Below are positions 23,998 to 32,209 of a stretch of 64,000 nt of DNA, one piece after another. Position 1 is the first letter of the stretch, and each line of letters begins with the position of its first letter. The DNA comes from CAXTSE01 sp964246985. GTDB taxonomy: Bacteria > Actinomycetota > Actinomycetes > Actinomycetales > Microbacteriaceae. The stretch spans positions 1-64,000 of the forward strand of contig CAXTSE010000013.1 of NCBI GenBank assembly GCA_964246985.1. Direction: 5' to 3'. Under the pieces are notes generated by a model that worked only from the letters and a program-made list of their open reading frames with translations, had not been told where the DNA came from and ran no database searches. Both the position numbers and the translations under genes were made by a program.

Positions 23998-24498
23998 ATG
24001 AACGACGCGAACGATCCCGCGCCCGGCGGCAACGGTGCCGCATCCGCCGACGCCCCCCGCGACAACGTCGTCTCGAACGACACGACCGCCCACTTCACCG
24101 ACGACTTCGTGGCCCAGCTCGCGGCCATGGAGGCCGGCATCTCGCCCGAGGAGGGCGAGGCCATCGCGGCCCTGCCGTCGGGTTCTGCGCTGCTCGTGGT
24201 GCGCCGCGGACCGAACGTCGGAGCGCGCTTCCTGCTCGACGCCGACCTCACGGTCGCCGGGCGGCACCCCGATGCCGACATCTTCCTCGACGACGTGACG
24301 GTGTCGCGCCGTCACGCGGAGTTCGTGCGCATCGGGTCCGCGTTCCAGGTGCGCGACCTGGGCTCGATGAACGGGACCTACTTCGACGGGGTGCGCATCG
24401 AATCCGCGCTCCTCAGCGACCGCGCGGAGGTGCAGGTCGGCAAGTTCCGACTCACCTTCTACGCGTCGCGTCTCGATCTCGCCCCCGCGGGCCGCTAG
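23998..24498 (+). CDS. garA: FHA-domain regulator GarA/OdhI
   Basis: 166 residues from the ATG at 23998, with AAGGAGG 7 nt upstream; a GTG one codon earlier is less well spaced. The C-terminal FHA domain has AGRHPDADIFLDDVTVSRRH, LGSMNGTYFDGV and VQVGKFRLTFY, nearly as in mycobacterial GarA. The N-terminal tail has NDTTAHFTDDF where GarA has ETTSVFRADF, including the Thr pair phosphorylated by Ser/Thr kinases. In relatives GarA/OdhI inhibits 2-oxoglutarate dehydrogenase and controls glutamate metabolism until it is phosphorylated. The next gene is ftsR, as in mycobacteria and corynebacteria. Confidence 0.9.
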   Translation: MNDANDPAPGGNGAASADAPRDNVVSNDTTAHFTDDFVAQLAAMEAGISPEEGEAIAALPSGSALLVVRRGPNVGARFLLDADLTVAGRHPDADIFLDDVTVSRRHAEFVRIGSAFQVRDLGSMNGTYFDGVRIESALLSDRAEVQVGKFRLTFYASRLDLAPAGR

Positions 24499-25196
24499 TG
24501 GCCGCGGCTCCATCCCCGGCGCGTGCGTCGGGGAGTCCTCAGCTGCTGAGCATCGGGCAGGTGCTCGCCCGCCTCAGCCCGGAGTTCCCCGACCTGTCGC
24601 CGTCGAAGCTGCGCTTCCTCGAGGAGCGGCAGCTGATCACGCCGTCGCGCACCGAGTCCGGATACCGCAAGTTCTCCCCGTCCGACCTCGAGCGGCTGCG
24701 CTTCGTGCTGTCGATGCAGCGCGACTACTACCTCCCGCTCAAGGTCATCCGCGGCTACCTCGACGATCTCGACGCCGGGCGCGAGCCGGTGCTGCCGGGC
24801 GGAGCCACGGTCGCTGTGCCGTCGATGCTGCCGACCGACCGGCGGCTCACCCGCGACGAGCTGATCAAGGAGGCGGGCGCGACGCCTCAGCTGCTGAGCG
24901 ACGCGGTGACCGCCTCGCTGATCGTCGCGGGCGACCATTTCGGAGACGACGCGGTGGCGGTGCTGAAGGCGCTCGTCGAGCTGCAGCGCTCGGGGATCGA
25001 GCCGCGGCACCTGCGCAGCTTCCGGGCGTCGGCCGAGCGCGAGCTCGGGTTGATCGAGAGCGCACTGATCCCGGTGGCACGCCGCAAGGACACCGCGAGT
25101 CGCGCCAAGGCCGGCGAGCTAGCCCGCGAGATCGCCGGGCAGCTCGAGGTGGTGCGGTCGAGCCTGATCCGCTCCGCCCTGAGCCGACTTCCGTAG
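24498..25196 (+). CDS. ftsR: MerR-family regulator FtsR
   Basis: 232 residues from a GTG that shares its first base with the last base of the garA stop. The N-terminal MerR winged helix begins LLSIGQVLARLSPEFPDLSPSKLRFLEERQL and continues through RTESGYRKFSPSDLERLRF. A central linker rich in Gly/Pro and a C-terminal helical domain follow. The same order garA-merR is found in Mycobacterium (Rv1827-Rv1828) and Corynebacterium, where FtsR activates ftsZ. The ftsZ gene lies 33 kb downstream in this window; a direct link is inference. Confidence 0.88.
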   Translation: MAAAPSPARASGSPQLLSIGQVLARLSPEFPDLSPSKLRFLEERQLITPSRTESGYRKFSPSDLERLRFVLSMQRDYYLPLKVIRGYLDDLDAGREPVLPGGATVAVPSMLPTDRRLTRDELIKEAGATPQLLSDAVTASLIVAGDHFGDDAVAVLKALVELQRSGIEPRHLRSFRASAERELGLIESALIPVARRKDTASRAKAGELAREIAGQLEVVRSSLIRSALSRLP

Positions 25197-25268
25197 AAAC
25201 GGATGCCGACACGCCCGGATGTCGTTGTCCGGGTTCACCGTGGCGAGTACCGTGAAGGCACACGACGA

Positions 25269-25296
25269 GTTGAACTTCAAGTTCAACCTCAAGGTT
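25269..25296. promoter_or_regulatory. Operator of the second MerR gene: perfect palindrome plus overlapping inverted repeat
   Basis: GTTGAACTTCAAGTTCAAC (25269-25287) is a perfect 9+1+9 palindrome. It overlaps AACCT-CA-AGGTT (25285-25296), a 5+2+5 inverted repeat. Both lie between a possible -35 (TTGAAC, 25270-25275) and a possible -10 (TAGGAC, 25296-25301). The spacer is 20 bp; MerR-family activators classically work on promoters with 19-20 bp spacers that they untwist. Confidence 0.65.
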
Positions 25297-25301
25297 AGGA
25301 C
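25296..25301 (+). promoter_or_regulatory. Putative -10 box of the second merR gene, leaderless
   Basis: TAGGAC ends 6 nt before the ATG at 25308. The paired -35 would be TTGAAC at 25270-25275. Confidence 0.4.
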
Positions 25302-25307
25302 GCTGGG

Positions 25308-25862
25308 ATGAGCGAAGTGGTCAATCGCAACGAGGAGTCTCGTTACGACCGCGGTCTGCTCTTCACCGACGGCATGCCCGACCTCGACGTCAACGCCGGC
25401 TACCGGGGTGCGGTCGCCGCGCGCGCGGCCGGCATCAGCTACCGCCAGCTCGACTACTGGGCCCGCACGCAGCTCGTCGAGCCGACCGTGCGCGGAGCGG
25501 CCGGGTCCGGCTCGCAGCGCCTCTACGGCTTCCGCGACATCCTCGTGCTGAAGCTCGTCAAGCGACTCCTCGACACCGGCATCTCGCTCCAGCAGATCCG
25601 CGTGGCAGTCAACCAGCTGCGCGAGGCGGGCATCAACGATCTCGCCCAGACGACCCTCATGTCCGACGGCGCGAGCGTCTACCTCTGCACCTCGGACGAC
25701 GAGGTCGTCGACCTGGTCAGCCGCGGTCAGGGCGTCTTCGGCATCGCCGTCGGCAAGGTCCTGCGTGAGGTGGAGTCGTCGCTCGTCGAGCTCGACTCCT
25801 CGCCCGCGGAGGACGCGGCCGACGAGCTCGCCGCACGTCGCGCGGCACGAGCCGCCAGCTAG
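25308..25862 (+). CDS. MerR-family transcriptional regulator (Rv1830-like)
   Basis: 184 residues. The helix-turn-helix lies at about residues 34-62 (RGAVAARAAGISYRQLDYWARTQLVEPT), followed by SGSQRLYGFRDILVLKLVKRLLDTGISLQQIRVA. It corresponds to the second MerR regulator of the mycobacterial GarA block (Rv1830); here the small bifunctional-nuclease gene found between the two merR genes in Mycobacterium is absent. A 20-bp promoter spacer with a perfect palindrome just upstream suggests autoregulation. The C-terminal region may sense a protein or small molecule, not identifiable by sequence. Confidence 0.85.
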   Translation: MSEVVNRNEESRYDRGLLFTDGMPDLDVNAGYRGAVAARAAGISYRQLDYWARTQLVEPTVRGAAGSGSQRLYGFRDILVLKLVKRLLDTGISLQQIRVAVNQLREAGINDLAQTTLMSDGASVYLCTSDDEVVDLVSRGQGVFGIAVGKVLREVESSLVELDSSPAEDAADELAARRAARAAS

Positions 25863-25863
25863 C

Positions 25864-26670
25864 TCAGCTGACGCTGACGTCTTCGGCGAGGCGGGCGGTG
25901 CGCATCACGCGCTCCAGCAGCTGATCGAAGTTGCGCGCCATCTCCTGGGCGCTCTCTCCCGGCCAGATGTGCAGCGGCTTCGCCGCTCCCTGCGCCTGCT
26001 GCAGCGAGGTGCGCTCGGGCAGCTGGGGTGACAGCACCAGCGGGCCGAACATGTCGCGCAGCTCCTTGATGCGGAACTGGTGCTCGAGCGACTGCACGCG
26101 GGCGCGGTTGACGATGATCCCGAGGGGCTGGAGTCGGGGCGACAGCCCGCGACGGATCTCCTCGATGGCGCGGAGCGCCCGGTCGGCTGCCGCGACGGAG
26201 AAGAGGCCGGGCTCGGTGACGACGGCGACGCGATCGGATGCCGCCCACGCGGTGCGCGTCAGCGCGTTGAGCGACGGGGCGCAGTCGATGAGGACGAGGT
26301 CGTAGTCCTTCTCGACGTGCGCGAGGGCCTCTTCGAGCTTCCAGATGTCGCGGATCGTCGGGTGCGGCCCGTCGAAGTTGATGGCCGAGGGCGAGCCGAT
26401 GAGCACGTCGATGGTGCCGGGGCGACCGCGGGTCCAGCCGCTCGGTGCGATCGCGGCGCGCACGATCTTCTCCTTGGGGGACGCGAGGACGTCGGCGACG
26501 TTGAGGTGTCCGGCGACGGCGATGTCCATGCCCGTGGACACGTCGGACTGGGGGTCGAGATCGACCACCAGAGTCGACAGGCCTCGGGCGAAAGCCGCAG
26601 AGGCGAGTCCGAGCGTGACGGTGGTCTTTCCGACGCCTCCCTTGAGAGAGCTCACGCTGAGTACATGCAC
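25864..26670 (-). CDS. ParA-family ATPase
   Basis: 268 residues from the GTG at 26670 (VHVLSVSSLKGGVGKTTV). The deviant Walker A KGGVGKTT carries both lysines. The switch I part has DLDPQSDVSTGM, and Walker B is YDLVLIDCAPSLNALT. The C-terminal part contains IIVNRARVQSLEHQFRIKELRD. It is an orphan ParA, with no parB or parS next to it, so it may place a protein or organelle rather than segregate chromosomes. TAGGCT lies 8 nt before the GTG. It converges with the second merR gene, whose stop is 2 bp away. Confidence 0.88.
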   Translation of the reverse strand: MHVLSVSSLKGGVGKTTVTLGLASAAFARGLSTLVVDLDPQSDVSTGMDIAVAGHLNVADVLASPKEKIVRAAIAPSGWTRGRPGTIDVLIGSPSAINFDGPHPTIRDIWKLEEALAHVEKDYDLVLIDCAPSLNALTRTAWAASDRVAVVTEPGLFSVAAADRALRAIEEIRRGLSPRLQPLGIIVNRARVQSLEHQFRIKELRDMFGPLVLSPQLPERTSLQQAQGAAKPLHIWPGESAQEMARNFDQLLERVMRTARLAEDVSVS

Positions 26671-26678
26671 GAGTAGCG

Positions 26679-26684
26679 AGCCTA
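26679..26684 (-). promoter_or_regulatory. Putative -10 box of the ParA gene, near-leaderless
   Basis: TAGGCT on the minus strand, 8 nt before the GTG at 26670. Confidence 0.4.
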
Positions 26685-26747
26685 CCTTCAGTAGTCTGAA
26701 AGAACCCAACCCAGTCGGCGCCACCTGGCATGCTCCGAGAGGACCGA

Positions 26748-29700
26748 ATGTTCACGAAGATCCTGGTGGCCAACCGAGGCGAGATCGCCATCCGTGCGAT
26801 GCGGGCGGCGTATGAGCTCGGGGCCGCGACGGTCGCCGTGTACCCGTACGAGGATCGCAACTCCCTCCACCGGCTGAAGGCCGACGAGGCCTACCTCATC
26901 GGCGAGCAGGGGCACCCGGTGCGGGCGTACCTCGACGTGAGCGAGATCATCCGGGTCGCCAGGGAGTCGGGCGCCGATGCGATCTACCCCGGCTACGGGT
27001 TCCTGAGTGAGAACCCCGACCTCGCCCAGGCTGCGGCCGAGGCGGGCATCACGTTCATCGGTCCCGGCAGTCACGTGCTCGAGATGGCGGGCAACAAGGT
27101 CACGGCCAAGGAGCACGCGATCGCAGCCGGAGTGCCGGTGCTGAAGTCGACCCCCGCATCCACCGACATCGAGGCGCTGCTGGCGGGCGCCGACGAGATC
27201 GGCTTCCCCGTGTTCGCGAAGGCCGTCGCGGGCGGCGGCGGCCGGGGCATGCGCCGGGTGGACGCGAAGGAGGACCTGCGCGACGCCCTCGAGGCGGCCA
27301 TGCGCGAGGCCGACAGCGCCTTCGGCGACCCCACCATGTTCATCGAGCAGGCGGTCGTCCGCCCGCGTCACATCGAGGTCCAGATCCTCGCCGACGGCAC
27401 GGGTGAGACCGTGCACCTGTTCGAGCGCGACTGCTCGGTGCAGCGTCGTCACCAGAAGGTCGTCGAGATCGCGCCGGCACCGAATCTCGACGAGGACATC
27501 CGCCAGGCGATGCACCGCGACGCGATCGCGTTCGCGAAGTCGATCGGCTACGTCAACGCGGGCACCGTCGAGTTCCTCCTCGACACCGCGGGGGAGCGCG
27601 CCGGCCAGCACGTCTTCATCGAGATGAACCCGCGCATCCAGGTCGAGCACACCGTGACCGAGGAGGTCACCGACGTCGACCTCGTGCAGGCGCAGATGCG
27701 CATCGCCGCGGGGGAGTCGCTCGTCGACCTCGGCCTGCAGCAGCAGGACATCCAGCTGCGCGGCTTCGCCATCCAGTGCCGGATCACGACCGAAGACCCC
27801 TCGGCGGGGTTCCGTCCCGACACGGGCAAGATCACGACCTACCGCTCGCCGGGTGGGGCGGGCATCCGCCTCGACGGAGGCACGGTCGCCGCCGGCGCGC
27901 AGGTCTCGCCGCACTTCGACTCGATGCTGGTCAAGATGATCAGTCGCGGCCGCGACTTCCCGACGGCGGTGCGCCGATCGCGTCGGGGTCTCGCCGAGTT
28001 CCGTCTGCGCGGTGTCGCGACCAACATCCCGTTCCTGCAGGCCGTGTTCGACGATCCCGACTTCCTCGCCGGCGACGTGTCGACCGACTTCACGACCGAC
28101 GGGGCCGGCAAAGCGTCGGCGACGACGAAGCTGCNNNNNNNNNNCGACTTCATCGCCGGCGACCTCAGCACCTCCTTCATCGAGGAGCGCCCGTGGCTTG
28201 TGAAGGGCCACCAGTCGAAGGACCGCGGTACCAAGATCCTGAACTGGCTCGCCGACGTCACCGTCAACCAGCCGAACGGCGACGGCGGCGGTGCGATCGA
28301 CCCCGCTCTGAAGCTGCCCAAGGTCGACCTCGACGCCCCGGCGCCCGCCGGTTCGCGCCAGCGGCTGCTCGAGCTCGGCCCGGTGGGGTTCGCCGCGGCG
28401 TTGCGCGCGCAGACACCGCTCGCCGTCACCGAGACCACCTTCCGCGACGCGCACCAGTCGCTGCTCGCCACCCGCGTGCGCACCAAGGACCTCGTCGCGG
28501 TGCTGCCGCACGTCGCCCGACTCACCCCCGAGCTGCTCTCGATCGAGGCCTGGGGCGGCGCCACCTACGACGTCGCACTCCGATTCCTCGGCGAGGACCC
28601 GTGGGAGCGCCTCGCCGCGATGCGCGAGGCCGCCCCCAATATCGCGATCCAGATGCTGCTGCGCGGGCGCAACACCGTCGGCTACACGCCCTACCCGACC
28701 GAGGTCTCCGAGGCGTTCGTGCGTGAGGCCGCCGCCACCGGCGTCGACATCTTCCGCATCTTCGACGCCCTGAACGACGTCGAGCAGATGCGGCCGGCCA
28801 TCGAGGCGGTCATCGCCACGGGCACCACGGTCGCCGAGGTGGCGCTCTGCTACACGGGCGACCTGCTCGACCCCGACGAGACCCTCTACACGCTCGACTA
28901 CTACCTGAGGCTCGCGGATGAGATGGTCGCCGCGGGCGCGCACATCCTCGCCATCAAGGACATGGCCGGTCTGCTCCGAGCGGGCGCGGCCGAGAAGCTG
29001 GTCGCCGCCCTTCGCGAGCGCTTCGACCTGCCGGTGCACGTGCACACCCACGACACCGCCGGCGGCCAGCTGGCGACCCTGCTCGCGGCGAGCCGCGCGG
29101 GGGCGGACGCCGTCGACGCCGCCAGCGCCCCGATGGCCGGCACCACCAGCCAGCCATCGCTGTCGGCGCTCGTCGCCGCCACAGCCCACACCGACCGCGA
29201 CACCGGCATCTCGCTGCGTGCGGTGAGCGACCTCGAGCCGTACTGGGAGGCCGTCCGCAAGGTCTACAAGCCGTTCGAGTCCGGTCTGCCGGGCCCGACC
29301 GGCCGGGTCTACAAGCACGAGATCCCCGGCGGCCAGCTGTCGAACCTGCGTCAGCAGGCGATCGCCCTCGGCCTCGCAGACCGCTTCGAGGTGGTCGAGG
29401 ACCTGTATGCCGCCGCGAGCGAGATGCTCGGCCGTCCGCCCAAGGTGACGCCGTCATCCAAGGTCGTGGGCGACCTCGCCCTCGCCCTCGCGGCCGCCAA
29501 TGCCGATCCGGCCGACTTCGAGCAGAACCCCGACAAGTACGACGTGCCCGACTCGGTGATCGGGTTCATGGCGGGTGAGCTCGGCGACCTCCCGGGCGGC
29601 TGGCCCGAGCCGTTCCGCAGCAAGATCCTCGCCGGACGCGATGTCAAGATCGGCGTGAAGCCGATCAGCGACGACGACCAGGCCGCTCTCGACGGCGATC

Positions 29701-30233
29701 CGGCCGCTCGCCGTGCCGCGCTCAACCGGCTGCTGTTCGCCGCGCCGACCCAGGCGTTCGAGCAGCATCGCGAGCAGTACGGCGACCTGTCGGTCGTCGA
29801 CACCCCGGACTACCTCTACGGACTGAAGCCCGGCGTCGAGCACTCCGTCGCCATGGCGCCCGGGGTCGACCTGCTGGTGGGGCTGGAAGCCATCGGCGAG
29901 GCCGACGACCGCGGCATCCGCACGGTCATGACCACGATCAACGGCCAGCTGCGCCCGGTGTTCGTGCGTGACAGCGGCATCACCGTCGACTCGAAGGCGG
30001 CGGAGAAGGCGGATGCGGGCTCGCCCGGTCAGATCGCCGCCCCGTTCTCGGGCGTCGTGACGCTCAAGGTCGCGGAAGGCGACACCATCGAGGCCGGCCA
30101 GGCAGTCGCCTCGATCGAGGCCATGAAGATGGAGGCCGCCATCACGAGTCCGGTCGCCGGCACCGTGACACGGCTCGCGATCCCGGTCACGCAGCAGGTC
30201 GACGCGGGGGATCTTCTCGTCGTCGTCGCCTAG
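26748..30233 (+). CDS. pyc: Pyruvate carboxylase, interrupted by an assembly gap
   Basis: 1161 codons including the gap. Biotin carboxylase comes first (KILVANRGEIAIRA, then the ATP-grasp loop KAVAGGGGRGMR at about residues 160-171). The carboxyltransferase follows, with TFRDAHQSLLATRVRT and the metal-site helix DLPVHVHTHDTAGG; the C-terminal biotinyl domain has IEAMKMEAAI with the biotinylated Lys. It makes oxaloacetate from pyruvate and bicarbonate to refill the TCA cycle. Around residues 445-475 the reading frame carries about 25 residues, ending in the N run, that do not fit: DFLAGDVSTDF before the gap is repeated as DFIAGDLSTSF after it. The true protein is probably about 1135 residues. 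RBS GAGAGGA lies 8 nt before ATG. Confidence 0.9.
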   Translation: MFTKILVANRGEIAIRAMRAAYELGAATVAVYPYEDRNSLHRLKADEAYLIGEQGHPVRAYLDVSEIIRVARESGADAIYPGYGFLSENPDLAQAAAEAGITFIGPGSHVLEMAGNKVTAKEHAIAAGVPVLKSTPASTDIEALLAGADEIGFPVFAKAVAGGGGRGMRRVDAKEDLRDALEAAMREADSAFGDPTMFIEQAVVRPRHIEVQILADGTGETVHLFERDCSVQRRHQKVVEIAPAPNLDEDIRQAMHRDAIAFAKSIGYVNAGTVEFLLDTAGERAGQHVFIEMNPRIQVEHTVTEEVTDVDLVQAQMRIAAGESLVDLGLQQQDIQLRGFAIQCRITTEDPSAGFRPDTGKITTYRSPGGAGIRLDGGTVAAGAQVSPHFDSMLVKMISRGRDFPTAVRRSRRGLAEFRLRGVATNIPFLQAVFDDPDFLAGDVSTDFTTDGAGKASATTKLXXXXDFIAGDLSTSFIEERPWLVKGHQSKDRGTKILNWLADVTVNQPNGDGGGAIDPALKLPKVDLDAPAPAGSRQRLLELGPVGFAAALRAQTPLAVTETTFRDAHQSLLATRVRTKDLVAVLPHVARLTPELLSIEAWGGATYDVALRFLGEDPWERLAAMREAAPNIAIQMLLRGRNTVGYTPYPTEVSEAFVREAAATGVDIFRIFDALNDVEQMRPAIEAVIATGTTVAEVALCYTGDLLDPDETLYTLDYYLRLADEMVAAGAHILAIKDMAGLLRAGAAEKLVAALRERFDLPVHVHTHDTAGGQLATLLAASRAGADAVDAASAPMAGTTSQPSLSALVAATAHTDRDTGISLRAVSDLEPYWEAVRKVYKPFESGLPGPTGRVYKHEIPGGQLSNLRQQAIALGLADRFEVVEDLYAAASEMLGRPPKVTPSSKVVGDLALALAAANADPADFEQNPDKYDVPDSVIGFMAGELGDLPGGWPEPFRSKILAGRDVKIGVKPISDDDQAALDGDPAARRAALNRLLFAAPTQAFEQHREQYGDLSVVDTPDYLYGLKPGVEHSVAMAPGVDLLVGLEAIGEADDRGIRTVMTTINGQLRPVFVRDSGITVDSKAAEKADAGSPGQIAAPFSGVVTLKVAEGDTIEAGQAVASIEAMKMEAAITSPVAGTVTRLAIPVTQQVDAGDLLVVVA
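28135..28144. other. Assembly gap (ten N) within pyc
   Basis: Ten ambiguous bases join two contig ends inside the coding sequence. The sequence before the gap (about 28061-28134) and the sequence after it both start from a DF-AGD--ST motif that the family has only once, so the join is likely wrong by a few dozen bases. Confidence 0.95.
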
Positions 30234-30282
30234 CACACTCGGGCTTCGGCGCGGAAAGTGCGCCGTGATCGGCCGAAACGCC

Positions 30283-30288
30283 TAAAAT
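30283..30288 (+). promoter_or_regulatory. Putative -10 box of the MinD/TadZ-like gene
   Basis: TAAAAT lies about 40 nt before the GTG at 30329, and AAAGGAGG precedes that start codon by 6 nt. A -35 hexamer is not evident. Confidence 0.35.
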
Positions 30289-30328
30289 GGCAGGTCGGCT
30301 GGTGCTCGAGCGTGAAAGGAGGCACCGA

Positions 30329-31612
30329 GTGGATGAGATCCGCATCGACGTGAACCTCCCCGCGACCGTCCATGAGACGCCCGAGGACGAGGCGATCGTC
30401 GCCATCCCCGACGACGTCGTGCCCGTCGACGACGTCGACACCGGGCCGACCACGGTGTCGATCGTCATCGATGCCGAGCTTGCGCTCGCGGCCGACGAGC
30501 AGCGGCTCGACATCGAGCAGGGTGAGCCCGAGACGGCGCCCGAGCTGCCGGCGACAGCACCCGCCGTCACCCGCCGGGCCCGAAAGGTCGAGAAGCGGCA
30601 GGCGATCGACGACGACCCGCAGCGGGTCGACTTCGAGCCGTGGTTCGAGAAGCCCGACGGCACCGACCGCCCCGAGGGCTTCTGGCGCGAGTTCGTGCAC
30701 GGCATCACCTTCGACCAGGTCAACCTCGGGGATGCCGCCCCGGCTCGCGCGCGCAAGGAGCTGGACGCGCGCATCGCCGCCGGGATCGGCGAGACCGCTC
30801 GATTCGTCCCGGTCGTCAGCCGCAAGGGCGGGGTCGGCTCCACCACGGTCGTCACGCTGCTCGGGATGGCCCTCGCCGATGTCCGGTCCGACCGCGTGCT
30901 GGCCGTCGACGCCCATCCCGACCGGGGCACCCTCGCCGAGCGGGTGTCGCATCCGGCCGTCGCGAGCGTGCGCGACGTCGTGCGGCGGGCAGCACGTCTG
31001 AAGCAGCATTCCGACGTGGACTCGCTGCTCGCCCACGACCGCACCGGGCTCGACGTCATGGCCTCCGACACCAGCGCCTCGGGAGCGATCGTCTTCGATC
31101 ACATCGACTACGAGGTCGTGGCCGACGTCGCCGCGCGCCACTACTCGCTCGTCCTGACGGACGTCGCCGGGGGAGTGCGGCAGCCGATCGCGCGCGCCGC
31201 ACTGCGTCGGGCCGATGCGCTGCTCATCGTCTCGGGGGGCAGCGCCGAGGAGGCGCGCTTCACCGCCGAAGCTCTGGACTGGCTCGACGAGAACGGATAC
31301 AGCGAGCTGACCGCGGCGGCGGTGGTCGCGCTCAACACCGGCACGCCGGGCACGCAGCTGGAGCTGCTCGACGACATCGAGGCCCACTTCCGCTGGCGCG
31401 TCCGCGAGGTCGTGCGCATCCCCTACGACGAGGAGCTGGCGACCGGCACCGCCGTCCGCTTCGCGGCCCTGCGGCCGTTCACGCGCGACTCCGCTCGCGA
31501 GCTGGCGGCAGCCGTGGTGGCGGGTCTGCGTGCAGACGGCAAGGACGATGATGGTATCGAGGACGCGGTCGAGATCGAGACCGGGTCCTCTGGAGACCGC
31601 GACGATGATTGA
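30329..31612 (+). CDS. MinD/TadZ-like ATPase with altered Walker A
   Basis: 427 residues from the GTG at 30329. An acidic N-terminal region of about 150 residues (rich in Val, Asp and Pro) precedes a ParA/MinD fold. The nucleotide loop reads VSRKGGVGSTTV: the signature Lys is present, but the P-loop Lys of KGGxGKT is Ser, as in some CpaE/TadZ proteins. Switch I has VDAHPDRGTLAER and Walker B YSLVLTDVAGGVRQP. Such proteins localise pili or secretion apparatus; no such genes are visible nearby. It overlaps nothing, and the peptide deformylase gene follows after 6 bp. Confidence 0.78.
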   Translation: MDEIRIDVNLPATVHETPEDEAIVAIPDDVVPVDDVDTGPTTVSIVIDAELALAADEQRLDIEQGEPETAPELPATAPAVTRRARKVEKRQAIDDDPQRVDFEPWFEKPDGTDRPEGFWREFVHGITFDQVNLGDAAPARARKELDARIAAGIGETARFVPVVSRKGGVGSTTVVTLLGMALADVRSDRVLAVDAHPDRGTLAERVSHPAVASVRDVVRRAARLKQHSDVDSLLAHDRTGLDVMASDTSASGAIVFDHIDYEVVADVAARHYSLVLTDVAGGVRQPIARAALRRADALLIVSGGSAEEARFTAEALDWLDENGYSELTAAAVVALNTGTPGTQLELLDDIEAHFRWRVREVVRIPYDEELATGTAVRFAALRPFTRDSARELAAAVVAGLRADGKDDDGIEDAVEIETGSSGDRDDD

Positions 31613-31618
31613 GGCAGT

Positions 31619-32119
31619 GTGACCGAGCGACAGATCCGGCTCTTCGGCGATCCCGTGCTGAGGTCGGTCTCCGATCCGATCGTGGTCACTCCCGGTGACG
31701 CGCGCCTGGCGGGTCTCGCCGAGGACCTCATCGACAGCGTGACCCCGTCCGGGCGTGCCGGCGTCGCCGCGCCCCAGATCGGCGTCGGCCTGCGGGCGTT
31801 CAGCTGGAACGTGGACGGCGAGATCGGCTACGTGTTCAACCCCGTGCTCGAGGTGGCGGGTGATCCGGAGATCGTCGACGAGGGGTGCCTGTCGGTGCCC
31901 GGCTTCTTCTTCCCGCGGCTGCGCTACCCGTGGGCGCGCGTCACGGGCGTCGACGCCGACGGAGACCCCGTCGAGGTCGAGGGGGAGGGCCTGATGGCGC
32001 AGGCCCTCCAGCACGAGTGCGACCACCTCGACGGCAGGCTCTACATCGAGGGCCTGGAGCCCGAGGTCAAGCGCGCGGCGATGCGCGCCGTGCGCCAGGC
32101 CGACTGGTTCACGACCTGA
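31619..32119 (+). CDS. def: Peptide deformylase
   Basis: 166 residues from the GTG at 31619. All three motifs are present: GRAGVAAPQIGV (motif I, about residues 45-56), DEGCLSVPG (motif II, with the Cys metal ligand) and QHECDHLDG (motif III, HExxH with Cys at the variable position). The enzyme removes the formyl group from the N-terminus of new proteins, with Fe2+ or another metal. It begins 6 bp after the MinD-like gene and is probably cotranscribed. Confidence 0.93.
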   Translation: MTERQIRLFGDPVLRSVSDPIVVTPGDARLAGLAEDLIDSVTPSGRAGVAAPQIGVGLRAFSWNVDGEIGYVFNPVLEVAGDPEIVDEGCLSVPGFFFPRLRYPWARVTGVDADGDPVEVEGEGLMAQALQHECDHLDGRLYIEGLEPEVKRAAMRAVRQADWFTT

Positions 32120-32171
32120 GGGCTCGCGAGCGCCAGCGCAGCGGCGCGACCGCGCTCGTGCCGCGGAGCGG

Positions 32172-32196
32172 GTGCGCCGCAGGGGCGGCGGCGCAC
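32172..32196. other. Intergenic hairpin between def and the acyl-CoA ligase gene
   Basis: GTGCGCCGC (32172-32180) pairs with GCGGCGCAC (32188-32196) across a 7-nt loop. It lies between convergent genes, followed on the plus strand by five A rather than T. It may end transcripts from one side, but no classical U-tract is present. Confidence 0.45.
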
Positions 32197-32209
32197 AAAA
32201 AGATTCAGA

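Noticed and set aside
26688..29318. Long open frame antisense to pyc (minus strand)
   Set aside because: It mirrors pyc codons in a GC-rich genome, has no family motif, is rich in Arg/Gly/Asp/His, and spans the N gap.
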